NCBI GenBank assembly: GCA_039000515.1 | Contig: JBCFYV010000001.1 | Location: 48,259,978-48,323,977, forward strand | Origin: Timema cristinae | Taxonomy: Eukaryota > Arthropoda > Insecta > Phasmatodea > Timematidae | DNA: 64,000 nt | Direction of reading: 5' to 3' | Part shown: positions 11,293-19,565 of the stretch, in pieces | Layout: every line of letters starts with the position of its first letter | Position numbering within the stretch: position 1 is the first letter of the stretch | The notes under the pieces: model-generated | Databases searched by the model: none | Seen by the model: only the letters and a program-made list of their open reading frames with translations | Told to the model about the DNA's origin: nothing | Position numbers and translations under genes: made by a program

Positions 11293-12165
11293 CTAAACGT
11301 AAGTAAAACCTAATTCTACGTGTAAAATCTGGGACGTTGTCGGGCGTTTTTCTATCATGAAAGATATAGAGTCATCTTTGGACACCTCGAAAGGTGGATC
11401 GTCGATAATTTTAAGATTCAACAAGCAAATAATATCTTTCAAGTTCATGACCATCGTTGAAACGATGCCCGCCCTCTTGAACTTATAACCACGTTCACCC
11501 GTTAGAGTCAATTCGAAATGTCTCGCATCCTTCCGCATAGGTTTCGAATCCAAGTAGATGTAGATGAAACTACGATTAACCGTAGAGTCTACATAAGCTT
11601 TAGACGCAGCGTCTGAAGGTAATGAGGGCATACCTATGTTTCGCAAAACTACACCGTCTGCATCGTAAAGCTTGTTGTCATCCGGTCCTCTTAAGCGTAG
11701 TACACCTCCGACTATAAAATCGTTGTAAATGGTTCGCTGTATCTCGAAAGATTCCTCTAGGCTTAGCAGCTTTGAACTTAAAGCGTCAAGCGTTGTTTTA
11801 TTTTCGTCGAGACGATCTTGAGCCAGTTTCCGCACCTCCTGCATCCCTTGACGAGCACTCTTCTCAAAGTTAACGTATTTTATTCGATACTTCTCCAAAT
11901 CCTCAATCAGCGATTCCATCTGTCCTTTGATGAGGTTCTTGGCGGTGTTGAGAGCGATTATCTGCTCGTTACTATGCCTCGCATCCATCCTATCGACGTA
12001 AGACTTGTTACAGGCATCCTTAGATGTGATGGGCGACTCGACGTTGACGATCCTTTTCGATCTAGCGTCGTAATACCCTTGAGAGTTTAGAGTTAGATTT
12101 CCCTCTGACTCGATGAGAGATCTATATTTGTAGAGGCTATGACCGAATTTAGATATGGACGACAT
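11293..12165 (-). CDS. Fiber-like (tail-fiber-type) protein, coiled coil
   Basis: An intact 290-residue ORF. Two copies of a phage-fiber-like motif are visible: RIVNVESPITSKDACNKSYVD at about residues 38-58, and VLRNIGMPSLPSDAASKAYVD at about 172-192. The pattern 'I.N...P....DA..K.YVD' is typical of trimeric tail fibers and of Polinton/adintovirus fiber proteins. Between the copies, residues 65-150 are a long heptad-rich helix (likely coiled coil). The C-terminal 90 residues look beta-rich and would form the distal knob. It probably projects from the vertex of the particle and contacts host cells. It lies between the DUF8207-like gene and the ATPase, all leftward. Confidence 0.85.
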   Translation of the reverse strand: MSSISKFGHSLYKYRSLIESEGNLTLNSQGYYDARSKRIVNVESPITSKDACNKSYVDRMDARHSNEQIIALNTAKNLIKGQMESLIEDLEKYRIKYVNFEKSARQGMQEVRKLAQDRLDENKTTLDALSSKLLSLEESFEIQRTIYNDFIVGGVLRLRGPDDNKLYDADGVVLRNIGMPSLPSDAASKAYVDSTVNRSFIYIYLDSKPMRKDARHFELTLTGERGYKFKRAGIVSTMVMNLKDIICLLNLKIIDDPPFEVSKDDSISFMIEKRPTTSQILHVELGFTYV

Positions 12166-12169
12166 GATG

Positions 12170-12179
12170 TCTTACCGTG
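12170..12179 (-). promoter_or_regulatory. Shared upstream element CACGGTAAGA, copy 2
   Basis: Identical to the copy at 11264-11273, here only 5 bp before the fiber ATG at 12165. A TATA-like CGTATATTCAG lies just upstream on the same strand. Confidence 0.4.
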
Positions 12180-12198
12180 TACTGAATATACGTTCTTG

Positions 12199-12891
12199 CT
12201 AATCGTGCAAGATAAAGGTATCGAACCTGTAGCGATATCGTCCTTTATCGATCTCATGATCTTTGCTCACCACCAGAAAATCGTACTTGTTTTCTTTCCA
12301 ACACAGCGAGCACACCTCCTTAAATTTTTGGAAAGTCATATCTGTGTTCACGTGATCGTCGTAGACGTGTCTCAGATTCGTATCGTCCATCCTGAATAGG
12401 ATGAGAAGATTAGCGTTATCTCTCAACATCTGTTTCGGGATGCGCGAGTACGTCTGACAGAGATAGAAACAGTCTATGGCCTTATGCCTACCCATACTGA
12501 AATAAGCCTGTATATTAAACTGTTTATCGCAAGCGACGTTGTCGAAAATGAATACAGAGTCGGGTTCAGCCTCGGACGGTGGGATAATTTCCGCGTTGTC
12601 GGAATAAGGGAAATAGCCCATACCTTCAATGAGTGAGAGGACCTTCGATAAACGTTGATACTTGGGCTGGTACAACGATTTAGAGTAAACGTACACGTTC
12701 TTGAAGCTTAGGCCGTTAGGTTCCTCCAACAGACTGATCATGGTGTTGGTTTTACCGCAATTCGAAGGTCCGCAGATGATGCAGCGGATAGTATCGGGTA
12801 ACAACGTACCGTGTCTCTGAGGTAAAGCTCCACCCTCATCGTGATCGTTGTTGTGAACAGTTAAAGAATCTGTCTGTTTCTCGAGCCGCAT
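12199..12891 (-). CDS. Genome-packaging ATPase (FtsK/HerA, A32-like)
   Basis: An intact 230-residue ORF. The Walker A motif GPSNCGKT is at residues 41-48 and the hydrophobic Walker B strand FIFDNV at about 114-119. The form GPSNCGKTN is characteristic of the Polinton/adintovirus and nucleocytoplasmic-virus packaging ATPases, which pump DNA into preformed capsids. Length is usual for the family. The C-terminal half has the expected arrangement, with YLCQTYSRIPKQMLRDNANL (sensor-like region) near 155-175. The start codon at 12891 faces the PLA2 gene across a 61-bp divergent promoter. Confidence 0.95.
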   Translation of the reverse strand: MRLEKQTDSLTVHNNDHDEGGALPQRHGTLLPDTIRCIICGPSNCGKTNTMISLLEEPNGLSFKNVYVYSKSLYQPKYQRLSKVLSLIEGMGYFPYSDNAEIIPPSEAEPDSVFIFDNVACDKQFNIQAYFSMGRHKAIDCFYLCQTYSRIPKQMLRDNANLLILFRMDDTNLRHVYDDHVNTDMTFQKFKEVCSLCWKENKYDFLVVSKDHEIDKGRYRYRFDTFILHD

Positions 12892-12952
12892 GTTGACTAC
12901 TACTTCATCTATATAATGCGCACACCTATATAAATGCTAATCAGTACGTGTC
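12892..12952. promoter_or_regulatory. Divergent promoter between ATPase and PLA2 capsid gene
   Basis: Sixty-one bp separate the two start codons. Two TATA-like elements point outward: CTATATAAAT (12926-12935) for the rightward gene, and ATTATATAG on the minus strand (12910-12918) for the ATPase. A TCAGT initiator-like sequence is at 12941-12945. The spacing is so short that transcription would start close to, or at, the initiator codons. Confidence 0.55.
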
Positions 12953-13564
12953 ATGAGACGAAGAAGAGGGGGAGGATTGTTGGATAAGATAATCAATAAT
13001 CTACCGTTTGAAGCGCATATACCTGGATACCGGTACTGCGGACCGGGAACAAAGTTGGAAAAACGATTGAAACGAGGTGATCCTGGAATAAACGAGTTAG
13101 ATCGACACTGTAAAGAACACGATATCGCATACTCCAAGGTGAAAGATCTTGCAGGACGTCATACTGCAGATCGTGAACTTATCGAGAAATCGTGGAAAAG
13201 ATTACTCGCGCCTGACTCAAAGTTGGGTGAGAAAGCCGCCGCGTGGGCAGTCACCAACGCGATGAAAGCTAAAGTCAAGATGGGTTCAGGTCTAAAGAAG
13301 AAGAAGAAGACTCAACGTCGTCAACGGCGGCCTACTATTACTACTACTAGACGTCGTAAGAAGAAGGGTGGAATTCTGCCTATACTACCTCTGATCGCTG
13401 CGCTTGGAGCCGTCGCTGGAGGAGCTGCAGGAATTACGAAGGCGGTACAAAGTGCTAAGGCGAATACGAAACAATTGAACGAGGCTCAGAGACATAATCG
13501 TACGCTCGAAGCTATCGCTATGGGGAAAGGCATGTATCTACGACCTTACCCGAAAATTAAATGA
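12953..13564 (+). CDS. Minor capsid protein with phospholipase A2 domain (parvovirus VP1u-like)
   Basis: 203 residues. Residues 24-62 form a PLA2 core like that of parvovirus VP1: calcium loop YRYCGPGT (26-33) and catalytic helix with HD at 56-57, followed by IAY. In parvoviruses this activity breaches the endosome membrane. Residues 100-138 are very basic (poly-Lys and Arg-rich runs) and probably bind DNA. A Gly/Ala-rich hydrophobic segment (GILPILPLIAALGAVAGGAA) at about 139-160 resembles a membrane-active minor capsid region. The C-terminus ends GKGMYLRPYPKIK. The TGA at 13562-13564 is followed in the same frame by the protease. From memory, in several arthropod Polintons the PLA2 and protease domains are one polypeptide, so this stop may split an ancestral fusion. 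Confidence 0.93.
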   Translation: MRRRRGGGLLDKIINNLPFEAHIPGYRYCGPGTKLEKRLKRGDPGINELDRHCKEHDIAYSKVKDLAGRHTADRELIEKSWKRLLAPDSKLGEKAAAWAVTNAMKAKVKMGSGLKKKKKTQRRQRRPTITTTRRRKKKGGILPILPLIAALGAVAGGAAGITKAVQSAKANTKQLNEAQRHNRTLEAIAMGKGMYLRPYPKIK

Positions 13565-13570
13565 CTACCT
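13562..13570 (+). promoter_or_regulatory. Candidate stop-codon readthrough site, TGA CTA CCT
   Basis: UGA followed by CUA is one of the known readthrough-prone contexts (type II motif, used by several RNA viruses and some cellular mRNAs). Here it joins the PLA2 frame to a methionine-free protease frame with no frameshift. Function is inference; a nonsense mutation gives the same sequence. Confidence 0.4.
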
Positions 13571-13921
13571 AAACGTGCCCTTACTGAAACGGATCTGCGC
13601 AAGTACGCCGCCGAGCTAAAAATCCCTTTCTTTAGAGGAGTATTTGCAAGAGATGCTTTACCTAGCGGTACTCCTTGGAAGATAGAGAACGCCATCATCA
13701 ATCTTGACGATGATAGCGGTAAGGGTACGCATTGGGTGGCGTATAAGAAAAACGGTGAACGAGCCGATTATTTCGATAGTTTCGGTGATCTAAGGCCGCC
13801 GCTCGAACTTGTTCGTTATCTCGGAGGAATACCCATCACCTATAATCATACTCGGTATCAAGAGTACGGTACCGTTTTATGCGGTCATCTTTGTTTAGCT
13901 TTCCTTAAATACTCGCGCTGA
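13565..13921 (+). CDS. Adenain-type capsid maturation protease, frame without its own start codon
   Basis: 119 codons in the same frame as the PLA2 gene, directly after its TGA. The catalytic set of adenovirus protease is present: His in KGTHWVAY, an acidic residue in YFDSFG, and the Gln...Cys pair in QEYGTVLCGHLC with Gln seven residues before Cys, as in adenain. Typical Polinton features are also seen: IPFFRGVFARD near the N-terminus and a run of PPLELVRYL. The frame contains no methionine codon at all; the only GTG lies after the catalytic His. It therefore must be made by readthrough, from a non-AUG start, or not at all. It would process capsid proteins during assembly. The penton gene starts 18 bp downstream. 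Confidence 0.9.
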   Translation, partial: LPKRALTETDLRKYAAELKIPFFRGVFARDALPSGTPWKIENAIINLDDDSGKGTHWVAYKKNGERADYFDSFGDLRPPLELVRYLGGIPITYNHTRYQEYGTVLCGHLCLAFLKYSR

Positions 13922-13939
13922 CGTTCGAACTTAGTAAAT

Positions 13940-14650
13940 ATGTCTATGACGCTTACACTGACAGGTCAGAGTTCGAATCTGACAGAGAACTACTTCCCTC
14001 ATATCCTGCTCGGAGAAGAGAATCGTGAAGAAGAATGGTTCATCGGACTGATCAATCTGGCCACGTTCAATTCCATACCGAACATTGACGAGCGTAATAA
14101 TAAATTTTATTGTGACGGTAAAGAGTATACAGTGCCTCCGGGTACCTATGAACTTGAGGCGTTGGATCGATTCTTGCGAAGGGAAGTCCCGAGTAACTTA
14201 AAGCTCTCGATTATCGGTGACCCTAGCACTTTAAAGAGATATATCACTAGCAATAAACCTATCGACTTTACCCGACCTGGCACGTTTGCATCCTTGCTAG
14301 GGTTCGACTCGGTCATACTTCCTGCAGGGAAGACGCACATATCTACCAATACTGTGAATATTCTTCATGTGAATGTGATCCGCGTAGAATGCAGTCTCGC
14401 TAGCGGAGCTTACGTCAATGGAGAACCGAGTCATACCTTGCACGAGTTCAGCATGACCGTCCCGCCAGGCTATAAGATAGTGGAAGCACCTAACAATATC
14501 ATTTACCTTCCGGTAACGAAGCGAGTAATAGAGTCTATCGCGGTACGACTTGTTGACGAACGAGGTGATATCATCAACTTTAGGGACGAGACGATATCGC
14601 TACGTCTGCATCTGAAACGAGTCGCTGGGGATGGGACTCGTACTAGATAA
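13940..14650 (+). CDS. Minor capsid protein, penton (single jelly roll)
   Basis: An intact 236-residue ORF. It matches the Polinton/adintovirus penton pattern I recognise: INLATFNSIPNIDERNNKFY at about 36-55, an IDFTRPGTFASLLGFDS block at about 110-126, then HVNVIRVECSLASGAYVNG, and a C-terminal VPPGYKIVEAPNNIIYLP with INFRDETISLRLHLK. The protein would form the pentameric vertices to which fibers attach. Its neighbours are the protease upstream and the major capsid protein 108 bp downstream, all rightward, consistent with a late-gene block. The ATG at 13940 follows AAAT and gives the expected length. Confidence 0.92.
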   Translation: MSMTLTLTGQSSNLTENYFPHILLGEENREEEWFIGLINLATFNSIPNIDERNNKFYCDGKEYTVPPGTYELEALDRFLRREVPSNLKLSIIGDPSTLKRYITSNKPIDFTRPGTFASLLGFDSVILPAGKTHISTNTVNILHVNVIRVECSLASGAYVNGEPSHTLHEFSMTVPPGYKIVEAPNNIIYLPVTKRVIESIAVRLVDERGDIINFRDETISLRLHLKRVAGDGTRTR

Positions 14651-14714
14651 AACAAGACGGTGAAGTCTTCCTCGAAACATTGAGAGAAGGACAGTGAAAG
14701 TGTTAACACCTGCC

Positions 14715-14730
14715 AATAAACTCTATTTAA
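14715..14730 (+). promoter_or_regulatory. Poly(A) signal of penton gene and TATA-like box of major capsid gene
   Basis: AATAAA at 14715-14720 lies 65 bp after the penton stop. TATTTAA at 14724-14730 lies about 29 bp before the major capsid ATG at 14759. The signals are adjacent but assigned by position only. Confidence 0.4.
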
Positions 14731-14758
14731 GGCGTCTAGGTTACTCGTTACGAAAATA

Positions 14759-15994
14759 ATGGATGACACCGCGGATATTCTGAACATTGGGGAGTCTGCC
14801 GCTTTCGATACAGCCTTGAGCAGTTTCCAGTATCATTCCTACGCCTCGTATATTCCCGGTCCATTAGCTAACGGGAACGAGCTTAGGATATCTATCCAAC
14901 AAGAAGGGTTATGCACACTACCGCACCGCTCTCTGCTGCATATCAAAGGACGACTACTTTTGAATACGGGAGAACCTGGAAGCACTTCGAGGATTGTTAT
15001 TAACGGAATACTGCATCTATTCTCAAGAATCACCTATGAGATCAACGGCGTAGAGATTGATCAATCGAGAGATGTGGGTATTTCGACTCAGCTTAAAAAC
15101 TATCTATCTATAAGGAATGGTTGGCAGACTCATCTTTCAAACGCCGGTTGGAGACTTGAAGGAGTTCACGTACACGCTGAAACAGGCATCTTTGACGTAT
15201 GCATCCCTTTACGTCTCATACTAGGATTCGTCGAAGATTATTCTCGAATACTGATCAATGCGAAACAAGAGCTGGTGCTAGTTCGTTCGACCGGTGACAA
15301 CAACGCTTTACAAAGAGCCCCACCTCCTGCTGCAGAGACGCCCTCTAGGATCGAGTTAAGTAAAATATCTTGGCTTGTACCGCATATAAAGACTGACGAT
15401 ATCAATCGTCTCAACCTGCTTAATTTCATCAAGAGCGGGAGGATCATCGAGCTACCTTTCCGTACTTGGGAATTGTACGAGTACCCTAACGTGCCCACCT
15501 CTAATCAACATGATTGGACCGTGAAAACGTCAACTTTGCTGGAAAAACCTCGTTACGTTGTTTTCGCGCTTCAGACCGGACGGAACAATACGACGGTTGC
15601 AGATAGAAGTATATTTGATCATTGTAATTTACGTAATGCTAAACTCTATCTAAATTCTAACATGTACCCTTACGAGGATATGAACTTGAACTTTAGACAG
15701 GATTCCTTCTCGAAATTATACGAAGACTATGCTAATTTCCAGACTTCGTACTACGGAACGAGCGCCTCTTTACCTTTACTTGATCCTTCCCATTTCAAGT
15801 CTCATGCACCCATTGTCGTGTTTGATGCCAGCCGACAGGAAGATACTCTCAAGGACGGTATGGTTACATGTCGTATAACGTTCGAGACGGAGGAAAATAT
15901 CCCGGTAAATACCAAGGCGTTTTTTCTAATCATACACGATAGAGTTGTCCGCTATAACCCTTCAAGCAGTGATGTTAGCAAAATGACATCTTAA
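14759..15994 (+). CDS. Major capsid protein (double jelly roll, hexon-like)
   Basis: An intact 411-residue ORF, usual for the Polinton major capsid family often annotated in invertebrate genomes as F54H12.2-like. Recognisable features are the N-terminal FDTALSSFQYHSYASYIPG (about 19-37), then LLHIKGRLLLN, a beta-rich FSRITYEINGVEID region (about 89-102), LPFRTWELYEYPNVP (about 228-242) and the PRYVVFALQTGR strand near 264-275. A later block reads LNSNMYPYEDMNLNF, followed by DPSHFKSHAPIVVFD. Trimers of this protein make the capsid faces. Uninterrupted coding argues for recent function. It ends ten residues after YNPSSSD with a TAA. Confidence 0.94.
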   Translation: MDDTADILNIGESAAFDTALSSFQYHSYASYIPGPLANGNELRISIQQEGLCTLPHRSLLHIKGRLLLNTGEPGSTSRIVINGILHLFSRITYEINGVEIDQSRDVGISTQLKNYLSIRNGWQTHLSNAGWRLEGVHVHAETGIFDVCIPLRLILGFVEDYSRILINAKQELVLVRSTGDNNALQRAPPPAAETPSRIELSKISWLVPHIKTDDINRLNLLNFIKSGRIIELPFRTWELYEYPNVPTSNQHDWTVKTSTLLEKPRYVVFALQTGRNNTTVADRSIFDHCNLRNAKLYLNSNMYPYEDMNLNFRQDSFSKLYEDYANFQTSYYGTSASLPLLDPSHFKSHAPIVVFDASRQEDTLKDGMVTCRITFETEENIPVNTKAFFLIIHDRVVRYNPSSSDVSKMTS

Positions 15995-16054
15995 ATGAGG
16001 CAACATTGCGCAAAACTGGCGGAGGGGAGGTGGAAAGTTCAGTACACAACAATC

Positions 16055-16063
16055 TATATTAAA
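16055..16063 (+). promoter_or_regulatory. TATA-like element of the small basic gene
   Basis: TATATTAAA, about 70 bp before the ATG at 16133 and 60 bp after the major capsid stop. Confidence 0.4.
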
Positions 16064-16132
16064 GGAACTGAAGAGTTGAGTCAGCTACAGAGTATCAACA
16101 ACGCCGATAGCGACAAGTACAAAGCTTAAAAA

Positions 16133-16465
16133 ATGTCTGAGTGCTCAGCGAATGGTTTAAGAATATTAAGTTTGATCGGACAAAACTTTTGCGATCTGAC
16201 CAAGAGTGCGATGCGGAACGATACGAGTTCGGTTATTCCAGCTTTGCTTCATATGATAGTCTTGATAAACGAGTATAAAGAGTGTATTGATTTCAATAAG
16301 TTATCATGCTTCTGCGGTCAAGACGAGGTTGACACGGTCAAACGGAGGAAGAAAACTACTGACGCTTCTAAACGTTCACGTGGAAAGAAGAGTAAAACTA
16401 CTGAGGAAACGAACGAGGAACCTGCGGTAAAGAAGCTGCAAGACGGGTTGAGTGAACACTTTTAA
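16133..16465 (+). CDS. Small basic protein of unknown function
   Basis: An intact 110-residue ORF, last of the rightward block. Residues 1-60 look helical and include ILSLIGQNFCDLTKSAM and a hydrophobic ALLHMIVLINEY stretch. A Cys pair follows in LSCFCGQDE. Residues 68-95 form a Lys/Arg/Thr-rich tail (KRRKKTTDASKRSRGKKSK) that could be a nuclear-localisation or DNA-binding region. I do not recognise a family. Position after the major capsid gene, own TATA-like box and a downstream AATAAA at 16562 support a gene. A DNA-condensing virion protein is possible but unproven. Confidence 0.65.
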   Translation: MSECSANGLRILSLIGQNFCDLTKSAMRNDTSSVIPALLHMIVLINEYKECIDFNKLSCFCGQDEVDTVKRRKKTTDASKRSRGKKSKTTEETNEEPAVKKLQDGLSEHF

Positions 16466-16683
16466 AAAAACTTTTTCACAGCTACTTGCAATGTATTAAA
16501 CTTTTTAGGCGGACTTTTTAACGATTATTCTTTTCTTAGAAATGTAACGAGCTCTTTTTAAAATAAAAAGAATTAACGATTAACATTTTTGTTTTCTTTA
16601 CAGGGTAAGGATGCGAGTGTACCCATGACTTTATTATTTAAGGTGATCCCATTTAAATAGACTAAAAGGTTATGTACCATCAT

Positions 16684-17460
16684 TGGTGCTCTCTTTTCCA
16701 AGGCCTGGGTTCTAACCCTGACCGTTAGTGTATCAGGCCGTCCTCTGAGAAGGGCAGGTTGTAATCTCGACTGTTATTGCAGCAAACTGTGCTCTGAGAG
16801 GTTCAGCTTCTAATCCTGACCATTCTCTGAGAGGTCCAGGTTATTGTACCAGACTGTACTCCGAGAGGAGCAGGTCCTAATCCTGGTCATTCTCTCAGAG
16901 GTCCAGATTATTGTAGCGGACTGTACTCTTGAGAGGTTCAGGTTATTGTACCAGACTGTACTCTGGGAGGTCCAGATTATTGTGCCAGACTGTACTCTGG
17001 GAGGCCTGGATTATTGTACCAGACTGTACTCTGGGAGGTCCGGGTTATTGTACCAGACTGTACTCTGAGAGGAGCAGGTTCTAATCCTGGTCATTCTCTG
17101 AGAGGTCCAGATTATTGTAGCGGACTGTACTCTTGAGAGGTTCAGGTTATTGTACCAGACTGTACTCTGGGAGGCTTGGGTTATTGTACCAGACTGTACT
17201 CTGAGAGGTCCAGATTATTGTACCAGACTGTACTCTGGGAGGTCCGGGTTATTGTACCAGACTGTTCTCCGAGAGGTCCAGATTATTGTATCAGACTGTT
17301 CTCCGAGAGATCCAGGTTATTGTACCAGACCGTTTTTTCTGAGAGGTTCAGGGTTGTAACCCTGACTGTGGCTGGTTATTGCACCGGTCTGTAACTAGCT
17401 ACCTCGTACTGTACTCTGAGAGACTCAGGTTCTAACGACTACGTGATCGACACTGCTTTT
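16684..17460 (+). repeat. Degenerate 34-bp tandem repeat inside the Polinton
   Basis: About 16-20 copies of a unit containing GAGGTCCAGATTATTGTACC followed by AGACTGTACTCT, variable at the edges where GGTTCTAACCCTGACTG variants appear. Related copies recur at about 18755-18895, so the CT-rich block at 17795-18760 may have been inserted into this array. Short ORFs here are repeat translations. Confidence 0.85.
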
Positions 17461-17794
17461 GCATGACAAGTCACTTACCTGTCTGTAGACCACTTTTTAC
17501 ACACATGTTGACCAGTGTGCTGTCGATCAGTTAGCTGGAGTCCCAATTGGTCGGCCAGTTTTGCCGTCACTTTGTTCACCTAAGCATGAACTTGTCAACC
17601 AGTTGTTCCAAATCGGGTCGGCTACATGTCTCATCTAGCCTACGAGATATTTTTTTTACAGCTTATCGATCAGTTTGTATGATGATAGTGTGAACAATAT
17701 GAACCTGTAACTAATTTTGTTTACAAATACAACTATAGTACTTAGGTCTAGAATTTTAAATCATATCAATAATAGCAATCAGTCCTAGTTAAAT

Positions 17795-18760
17795 ATAATT
17801 GGCCTCCCCCCAGCTCCTCTCTCTCTCTCTCTCTCTCTCAAAGTAGGAGGTGCCGGGTATAGCCCTCCTTCCCTCGACTAGGCTGGAAAAATACATATCT
17901 AAAATGATCTTTTCTATCTCTCTCTCTCTCTCTCTCTTCTCCCCTCTTTCTATCTCTCTGTCTCTCCCTCTCCTCCTCTCTCTCAGAGTAGGAGATGACG
18001 GGTATAGCCCTCCTTCCCTTTTAGAAACTTTTCTAGCCATCAGATAAAGCTATTTCCATGAAAATTAGACCTTCAATTTTAAACAGCTACGTAAACTACT
18101 TTTAACATGTGTATAGAGGAGGGGAGAGAAATGTCTCTCTCTCTCTCTCTCTCTCTCAGAGTAGGAGATGACGGGTATAGCCCTCCTTCCCTTTTAGAAA
18201 CTTTTCTAGCCATCAGATAAAGCTATTTCCATGAAAATTAGACCTTCAATTTTAAACAGCTACGTAAACTACTTTTAACATGTGTATAGAGGAGGGGAGA
18301 GAAATGTCTCTCTCTCTCTCTCTTTCTCTCCTCTTTCTCTGTCTCTCTCTTCCTCACCTTCCCTCTTTCTATCTCTCTCCACCTCCCCCTCTGCTCCTCT
18401 CTCTCTCTCCCTCTCTCTCTCCCTCTCTCCCTCTCTCCCTCTCTCTCTCTCTCCCTCTCTCAGAGTAGGAGATGGCGGGTATAGCCCTCCTTCCCTCGAC
18501 TAGGCTGGAAAAAAACATATCTAAAATGATCTTTTCTCTCTCTCTGTCTCTCTCTCTCTTCTCCCCTCTTTCTATCTCTCCGTCTCTCCCTCTCCTCCTC
18601 AGAGTAGGAGATGACGGGTATAGCCCTCCTTCCCTTTTAGAAACTTTTCTAGCCATCAGATAAAGCTATTTCCATGAAAATTAGACCTTCAATTTTAAAC
18701 AGCTACGTAAACTACTTTTAACATGTGTATAGAGGAGGGGAGAGAAATGTCTGTAATCTG
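17795..18760 (+). repeat. CT-rich composite tandem repeats inside the Polinton
   Basis: Three direct copies of an about 150-bp block (AGAGTAGGAGATGACGGGTA ... ATGTGTATAGAGGAGGGGAG) start near 17985, 18160 and 18600, separated by long (CT)n tracts. Some copies carry TACATATCTAAAATGATC. The same pieces occur in the left subterminal region (8286-8640). ORFs here are low-complexity Ser/Leu and Arg/Glu translations. Confidence 0.85.
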
Positions 18761-18904
18761 GAGGGAGGACAGGTTGTAACCCTGACTGAGGCCGGTTATT
18801 GTACCAGTCTGTACTCAGAGAGACTTAGGTTCTAACCCTAACTGTTACCTTATGTACTCTAGGAGGTCCGAGTTGTAATCTTGGAGAGGTCAGGTAAAAA
18901 AAAA

Positions 18905-19530
18905 ACAATACACACACAGAAAACTCTATTTAATGAATATAATGATAAACATTTTTTTAAACAGATACACGCTAAATTAGTATATTTTTTTCTTCAGTCA
19001 AGTCTTTTTTAAAGCACTAATGATAAAGGTATAGTGACATTAATTATTCACTTTTGTATTAATCAAAACATATATACACAGAAAACTCTATTTAATGAAT
19101 ATAATGATAAACATTTTTTTAAACAGATACACACGCTAAATTAGTATTTTTTTTTTTCTTCAGTCAAGTTACAGAACAAGAATATTTTTCTCAAGTCTTT
19201 TTAAAGCACTAACATTTGTGTGTTTTTTAGTGACATTAATCAAAACATACGCCTGCTTTTTCTCAAGTCTTTTTCTAGTGACATTAATCAAAACATACGT
19301 ACACTGAAAACTCTATTTAAACAGATACATACTAAATTAGCTTATTTCTTTCTCAAGTCTTTTTTAAAGCACTAACATTTTTTCTAGTAACATACTAAAT
19401 TAGCATATTTTTTTAAAGCACTAACATTTTTTCTAGTGACTATACCTACAGAAAACTTGTTTAAACAGATATGCGCTAAATTAGTTTATTTTTTTTCTCA
19501 AGTCTTTTTTAAAAAAGAGCACTAACATTG
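18905..19530 (+). repeat. AT-rich degenerate repeats at the 3' side of PolB
   Basis: About five imperfect copies of a block with GAAAACTCTATTTAA, AACAGATACA.GCTAAATTAG and TTCTCAAGTCTTTTTTAAAG. They precede the PolB stop codon. TTTATT on the plus strand near 19485 could be the PolB poly(A) signal. Confidence 0.75.
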
Positions 19531-19565
19531 ACGTGAGGGATAGTAGATGCCTGCTCGCTTGTAGA

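Noticed and set aside
17789..18663. Ser/Leu-rich and Arg/Glu-rich ORFs
   Set aside because: They are translations of (CT)n/(GA)n microsatellites.
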